Part shown: positions 59,286-64,000 of the stretch, piece after piece
How positions within the stretch are numbered: position 1 is the first letter of the stretch
Layout of the letters: each line of letters begins with the position of its first letter
NCBI RefSeq assembly: GCF_003711515.1
Contig: NW_021167091.1
Span: forward strand, 1-64,000
From: Sodiomyces alkalinus F11
Lineage: Eukaryota > Ascomycota > Sordariomycetes > Glomerellales > Plectosphaerellaceae
Reading direction: 5' to 3'
DNA length: 64,000 bases
Made by a program: the position numbers and the translations under genes
Notes under the pieces: model-generated
Told to the model about the DNA's origin: nothing
What the model saw: only the letters and a program-made list of their open reading frames with translations
Database searches by the model: none

Positions 59286-59490
59286 TCTCGGTTATCCGGG
59301 TAGACACCTGCAGAATCTTCACCATAGAAATTACGTTGGCAGGAGTTCCCTAACAGTGAGGGATTTTAGATAGTTACACACACACAGATCTACAGATTTA
59401 CAAGCCTTAATTAAATCAACGGATTAACTACCCTATTACTATTCTATATTATTTTTTACAGTTACGCTGTATCTAATAATTAAGAGTCTT
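59283..59490 (-). repeat. Right inverted repeat of the MTR3 unit
   Basis: Reverse complement of the left arm with RIP-type and other differences and some length change in the middle. It begins in the MTR3 stop codon region and ends at TTAAGAGTCTT, right before the LINE-D tail. Confidence 0.8.
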
Positions 59491-60245
59491 TATTCTTATT
59501 ATTATTCTTACTCCGCTATCTTTTTTAATCTATAGGAGACTAATTTAGATTATAGTCCTTCTTAGGTAGCTATAAAGGGGAAAACCCGGGATCCCGGGGA
59601 AAAACCTTTATACTTATCCTTAATTAGAGTAATATCGTTATAAGGCCTATATAGCCCCGGTTCGTCCCCTCTATATATCTAGATTATACTTTTAGGCTAA
59701 TAGATAACGGGAAGGGTAGTAGGCTATAGTTTAGGTTAGCCTAGGCCGGGCGTTAGCGAGGGAGCGGGGGGTGAAAAGGGTGCCGCGGCGTCTCGCCGTG
59801 TAGCGGCCGCGGTACGCTATCTCCGGCCTCCCTATATCCCCGGGGGACTATTCTTATTATCCTTTCTATTTAATTAATAAAGAGAAAAGGTAAGGTAGGC
59901 GTTACTGCCTCCTTTAAGGGGGGGGGGTGCTTACTATATCCGGCGGTAAGTAAGAAGGGCAGGGCTTTACCTATACCCGTAAAAATAGTAGATAGTTAAT
60001 AAAGGCTAAGGTCCTTTTCCTTTTCCTTTTTTCTTTCCTATAATGCCTTAGAGCTTATTATAGGGTTTCCTTATTACGTTCCTGTTTACGGTCTTATATA
60101 CTAACCGTCGCGGTATCGTATAACTAATAGCCTCTTCTAGTTCTCTATTTCTAATTTTCCTCTATAATTCTAGTATATGGTTTATAGTTCTAGGTAGCGT
60201 TATAGTAGCGCGGGGTTAACTAGGTAATATATAGAAGTAATAATA
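59491..60245 (-). mobile_element. LINE-D, 3' part (family I)
   Basis: (AAT)n tail in reverse at about 59491-59510, then 3' UTR colinear with LINE-C 42310-43030, including the GGTTTTTCCCCGGGATCC block in reverse. Non-coding. It ends at about 60245 where the sequence switches to an inverted upstream part of the same LINE family. Confidence 0.75.
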
Positions 60246-60249
60246 ATTA

Positions 60250-60665
60250 TAATGCCTGAATCGGCGTACCTATAGGGCCTAGGATACTACGACGCTACGG
60301 CGCTTAGCCGCCCCGGCCGCTATACCGCCTATACCGGAGATCACGATACCTTTAACGATATATACCAATTACTAAGGAAAGAGGCTAAGAAGATCCGCGA
60401 AGCGTATAAGTACCGAGCTAAGGATCTCGATATCACCCGCTAGACCGAAGCGGTATACCTATAGTAGACGTAGGGGGAGCTCCCGCTTTAGTGCCGCGCC
60501 GAGTATAATATCATAGTAATCTAAGAACCCGGCCTTAACCCTTTTACGAAAAGCCCTGCCTACCCCTCCTAAGGGGTATACCGGCTAATCTAGGGAGGGG
60601 GCCGCGCCCTCCTATATATCCAAAAAACCCTGCCCTTAAAGTAAGCTTCGAGGGAAGTGACAGCG
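60250..60665 (+). mobile_element. Inverted LINE fragment: ORF1 end and endonuclease start (family I)
   Basis: The + strand reads ORF1 C-terminal sequence (HYTAYTGDHDTF-like, about 60330-60365) and an endonuclease N-terminus (YNIIVI.EPGLNPFTKSPAYPS, about 60505-60565; GGGRALLYIQKTLP, about 60598-60640), as in LINE-C at 54570-53940 but in the opposite orientation to the adjoining LINE-D 3' part. The arrangement fits a 5' inversion of a single LINE insertion. Confidence 0.78.
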
Positions 60666-61989
60666 GAGCGTTAGATAGCGATAGATAGACAGTAGCTGCT
60701 ACGGCCCCCTTTTTCCTTTCCCGCTTTTTCTTTTTCCTCCGGCGGCCACTGCCGTGGAGGCCGTTAGTACACTAAGCACACGTATAAATAAACAACACGA
60801 TATCTATATTCTATTGCCTTAAAGTACTAATTGCTGCCACTACTATAGAAACTATTAAGGAAGCCTAGTAAATAAAGTCACGAGAAGCATAAAGTATAAA
60901 TGGTAAGTGGTGACGTAACTTATACCTACTCCTAACTGCCTATCTTAATAACTTCCACAGGATTAAATTTTCCTTCTATATATCGCCTTAATTATCCTCT
61001 ATACCTAATACCTTTACTATCCTTATTACTTACTATACTATTATTACTTACTACTTTTATTACTTACTATACTTTTATTACGGATAGTTACTATATACTC
61101 TACCTATAGGAACGAGAGACCGGCACTCTCGCGGCCTCGCTATAAAGATATAAGGCCGGGAGCTTATAGAGGGCCACCATTCGTTTAACCCGTAGATTAC
61201 GCTTTAACACGAGCTAACACGTTACAGGATAATAATAATAAGGTGGTACCGCTATGCGTGCGAATAGCTAGCTATATTAGCTTTTAGGTTCGTTACTCCG
61301 TACTCGCTTACTATTAAGTTAATACACGCTGATACTAATAAGTGGTCAGCTTCGTTAAGTCCTATTACCCGTTATAGTATAGCCCCCGTGACCCGCCCCG
61401 CGACCCTCCCCGTGCCCCTCCTAAGTTAACGCTATATTTATTCGATAATATCTTCGACCTAACTAGCGACCTATATAGATACCGATATCCACGAGAAGGA
61501 ACCTTCAAGATAAGTTATAGGGAGGGGACCTTTAAGATAAGCCATTAACGGCTAGGGAAATATTAACTAAGGGTTTGAACGCTAACTAGCGAATAACTAT
61601 TATATAGGGGTTTTCTTATAAGTACTTTATCTAAGAGCGTTACTTTATATACCACTAATACTTATTTTACTAGTCCCCTCTATAACCCTCCACGATATAA
61701 CGAATAAGGTAATAGACCTACTCCTATTAAGTCCCTCTCCCTCTTTAGGATATAGGTGATCTTAACGTAAATAGGAACCATTATCGTATACTATAAGGAA
61801 TAGAAAGAGAACGGAAGAGACGATAAATAAAGAGAAAGAGGAGATAATAGGGTATTAAATAAATTATTAAACTTATACCTTAAACTTATAGGAAGATAAA
61901 CGTGTTATATAAAGTATTCCTAAACCTAATATAATTTAAATTAAAACAGAAAACTAAAAAATATTATTTAAGTTATTATAGAAGAACTA
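60666..61989. other. Unassigned RIP-mutated sequence
   Basis: No gene recognised. Contains short tandem TTACTTACTATACT-like units (about 61018-61080). Composition is TA-rich with CpG kept. Confidence 0.45.
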
Positions 61990-63251
61990 TTTATACTTAG
62001 TGTCCTCCTCCTCCTTAGTAGAGCTAATCACCACGGCCTCCGCTATAGCCTTTACCTGCTCCTCCTGCTATTACTATTACTGCTGTTGCTGTTGCTGCTG
62101 TTGCTGCTACTGCTGCTGCTGCTGTATCTGTTGCTGCTGTTACTGCTGTTGCTGCTGCTGCTGCTCTTGCTGAAGCTTAAACTTGGCCTAAACCAGGGCC
62201 GCCGTCTCCACTAGTATCCTAGCCTTAGCGCTAGCCCGCTAGGTATCCATTATCCTCTTTTAAAGTCTTACTTTAACTATACTAGATCCGGGCTAGTAGA
62301 TCTAGGCAGAGTATTGCTGGCGGCGGGGGGGGCTAGGGTAACGGGAACTCGATTTTCTATAATAGCGGTTAGACAGCTAGTTTAGAGTAGTAAGTTAGGG
62401 ATAGGCACGTACTATTATAAGGGGAGCAGCCGCTCCCTAATAAGTTAAAGTGGTCGTTAGCGTAGGCACCCTTAATAATACTATAATATCCGTCCGGCGG
62501 CACTATATACTAGGCCTAAAGCCCGAACCTCTTAGCGTAGCAGGTATACGCCGCCGTGATCTTATCTCTAATAAGCTAAACTATAGTAGCCGGGACGTTA
62601 GTAGGCTTCTTCGTAGAGAAGGCGCTACGGCTAGCCTTATTAGATACGAGGTCACGATATATAGGAAGGTCGGCGAGGTTATATATGGTATTAGTAGCCG
62701 GGCGGGAGTACTTAGTTAGGAGGTTAGCCATAATATATTTAAAAGCGCCTATATATATTAACACATGGTTAGTAACGTCTATACTCTATCTATAAAGGTA
62801 TAATACCTTACTTAACGCCTTAGAGGTAGAAGGGGGGGGGGGGGGCTATATCCTTATCGGTAGAGGGGGGGGCGGTATCTTTTTCGATAGGAGGGGCGGC
62901 GGGAGAGACGTTAGCGGGGGGGGAGGCGGTAGCGGCGACTTACTCGGTACCGGCGACGACTTAGTCGTGGGCTAACTTACGTTTCTTTAAGGTTACTATA
63001 TATAGAAATATTAGCTATTATAATAGCTCTGTACTAGATAGCTAGCGATATATCTTACGAGGTAAACCCGCAAGCTCTTCCTTAATAGTATTAGGAATAT
63101 CGTAGATATTAAAAGGCATAATACTAATAATAAGGATAGTGGCGATAATAGTAACTATGATAATAAAAACGGTATTAGCGATAGCGATGGTAAAAACGAA
63201 TCTATTAATATTATAATAGCTGTAGTAGTTAGAAGTTTCTATCGAGGGCAA
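61990..63251 (-). pseudogene. Unrecognised ORF with Pro-rich and CAG-repeat regions, RIP-degraded
   Basis: I do not recognise it. Reading the minus strand from about 63251: FNIYDIPNTIKEELAGLP (about 63110-63060), a Lys/Arg stretch, an Ala/Pro-rich segment (about 62960-62840) ending in a C14 run that shifts the frame by one, IGAFKYIMANLLTKYSRP (about 62755-62700), DLPIYRDLVSNKASRSAF, VPPDGYYSIIKGAYANDHFN (about 62490-62430) and then the CAG tract, read as Ala/Thr or Gln depending on frame. TAG/TAA stops at likely Gln codons. Probably an element-encoded protein. No catalytic motif seen. Confidence 0.5.
62080..62172. repeat. CTG/CAG trinucleotide tract
   Basis: About 93 bases of CTG with TTG, CTA and TTA variants. 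It keeps dozens of TG/CA dinucleotides inside DNA that otherwise lost them. Confidence 0.95.
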
Positions 63252-64000
63252 AGAAGGTCGTATAGCGAGCTATTATTCTATAGAAGGCAGGAATAAAGGC
63301 ACGGCAAGAGAGTACCTTTCTTACCTTGGCTATATACGTGGCTATTATACTACGCTGCTAATTATACTAATAGTAAAGCTCTGTTTATTATAAAGGTAAA
63401 CGTTACAAGTAAGAGATAAAGACGTAGTGGCACCAAATCGTCAAGATAAATATCGGATTAAGAGGTTAGTCTAGTAAAACCACGATACATAACCAAAATA
63501 TAACTAACACCGCTATAACCTTTAGCAAAGAAGTAGATCGGTAGTCACTATTCTGATTAGAGTAATATAGGTTAAACTAAAAAGATACCTTAAACGTAGA
63601 ATAAGTAATTATAAAAGAGGATAATAATTAAATGATAGTCCTTTGATAGGGATATCCGGAGCCTGTCCTTAATATATATACGGGTAGTGGATCTAGCGGC
63701 CTTAAAAGGGGGGTTATATAACCGTCTGCCAAAACTACTTTAACGCGGTATCTACGCGGATATAATACGGCCCTAGTTATATTGATTACGCCCTTATAGC
63801 GTAGATAACTCCTAAACATAAGCAGATATAAGTAAATAAACTAAGTAAAGACCTATAATATAGTCTTATTCCTTTAATTACCCCGTCCTCCACGTATACC
63901 TAATTAGGGATCCTCTTAGTTTTAGTTCCTCTATATATACTATTCCCTTACTATCTTTACTAACCGTATCCTTAAGACGCCGCTTGTCTAATCCTCTATA
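63252..64000. other. Unassigned sequence to the window end
   Basis: TA-rich, RIP-like. A 63-codon minus frame at 63819-63628 (..ITRAVLYPRRYRVKVVLADGY..) may be an element remnant; I cannot assign it. Confidence 0.4.

Larger units (their letters stand above)
57910..59490 (+). mobile_element. Inverted-repeat-flanked unit containing MTR3
   Basis: A 1.58-kb segment whose ends are imperfect inverted repeats (left about 57910-58095, right about 59283-59490). Outer ends read AAGACTCTTAAT..ATTAGATA on both sides when oriented alike. Inner ends share GAAGATTCTGCAGGTGTCTACCCGGAT. The only gene inside is MTR3. It lacks a transposase, so it would be a non-autonomous element that captured a gene, or a native gene between two inverted element copies. 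I cannot tell which from this window. Confidence 0.6.

Noticed and set aside
63042..63251. A membrane protein suggested by an Ile/Val-rich 69-codon frame
   Set aside because: The hydrophobic stretch is likely RIP-altered (Thr/Ala to Ile/Val) in a decayed ORF that continues downstream.

Overview
The window is fungal DNA, almost certainly from a filamentous ascomycete (Pezizomycotina). Two intact spliced genes have short GT..AG introns of 53-70 bases with CTRAY-type branch points and encode fungal-type proteins. Nearly everything else is transposable-element DNA that looks heavily mutated by repeat-induced point mutation (RIP): CpA and TpG are almost gone, TpA is everywhere, CpG is kept, and old reading frames are riddled with TAG/TAA where Gln and Trp codons would stand. 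I see no tRNA, rRNA, CRISPR or bacterial-type operon.

Layout. 1-2455: 3' part of a Tad-type LINE (family I, (AAT)n tail) inserted in a Copia-1 fragment (2460-4650, RT/RNase H plus LTR). 4867-5149: solo Copia-2 LTR with a 5-bp target duplication. 5528-11290: Copia-2 on +. 11292-15096: family II LINE-G. 15097-17983: inverted Copia-2 fragment ending in its 5' LTR. 18277-19721: intact ANP1-type mannosyltransferase gene. 20455-20645: terminal-repeat fragment. 21198-23156: LTR and gag of a probable Gypsy element. 23157-40457: a three-level nest, in which LINE-F is split by an LTR element (24095-35406, 'LTR-X', with one unrecognised ORF) that is itself split by a full-length LINE-E (28651-34842). 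40460-41690 and 42295-46613: family I LINEs lying tail to tail. 46614-53598: a nearly complete Copia-1 with both LTRs, primer site and target duplication, inserted in LINE-C, whose 5' part resumes at 53604-55850. 57010-57768: 3' end of a Gypsy-like element. 57910-59490: an intact MTR3-type exosome gene enclosed by inverted repeats of about 185-210 bp. 59491-60665: a LINE with an inverted 5' part. 60666-64000: degraded DNA with one unrecognised ORF and a CTG/CAG tract.

How it fits together. The two live genes have normal CA/TG content and stand as islands in a graveyard of nested, RIP-mutated elements. Insertion order can be read from the nesting: LINE-F before LTR-X before LINE-E, and LINE-C before Copia-1. 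Copia-1 at 46614-53598 carries few in-frame stops and is probably among the youngest insertions. The inverted repeats around MTR3 recur downstream of ANP1, so both live genes sit next to the same repeat family.

Limits. All homology calls come from reading motifs and comparing repeats within the window by eye. Element ends are exact where target duplications or LTR ends are visible and approximate (tens to about 100 bases) elsewhere. LINE and Copia family names are local labels.
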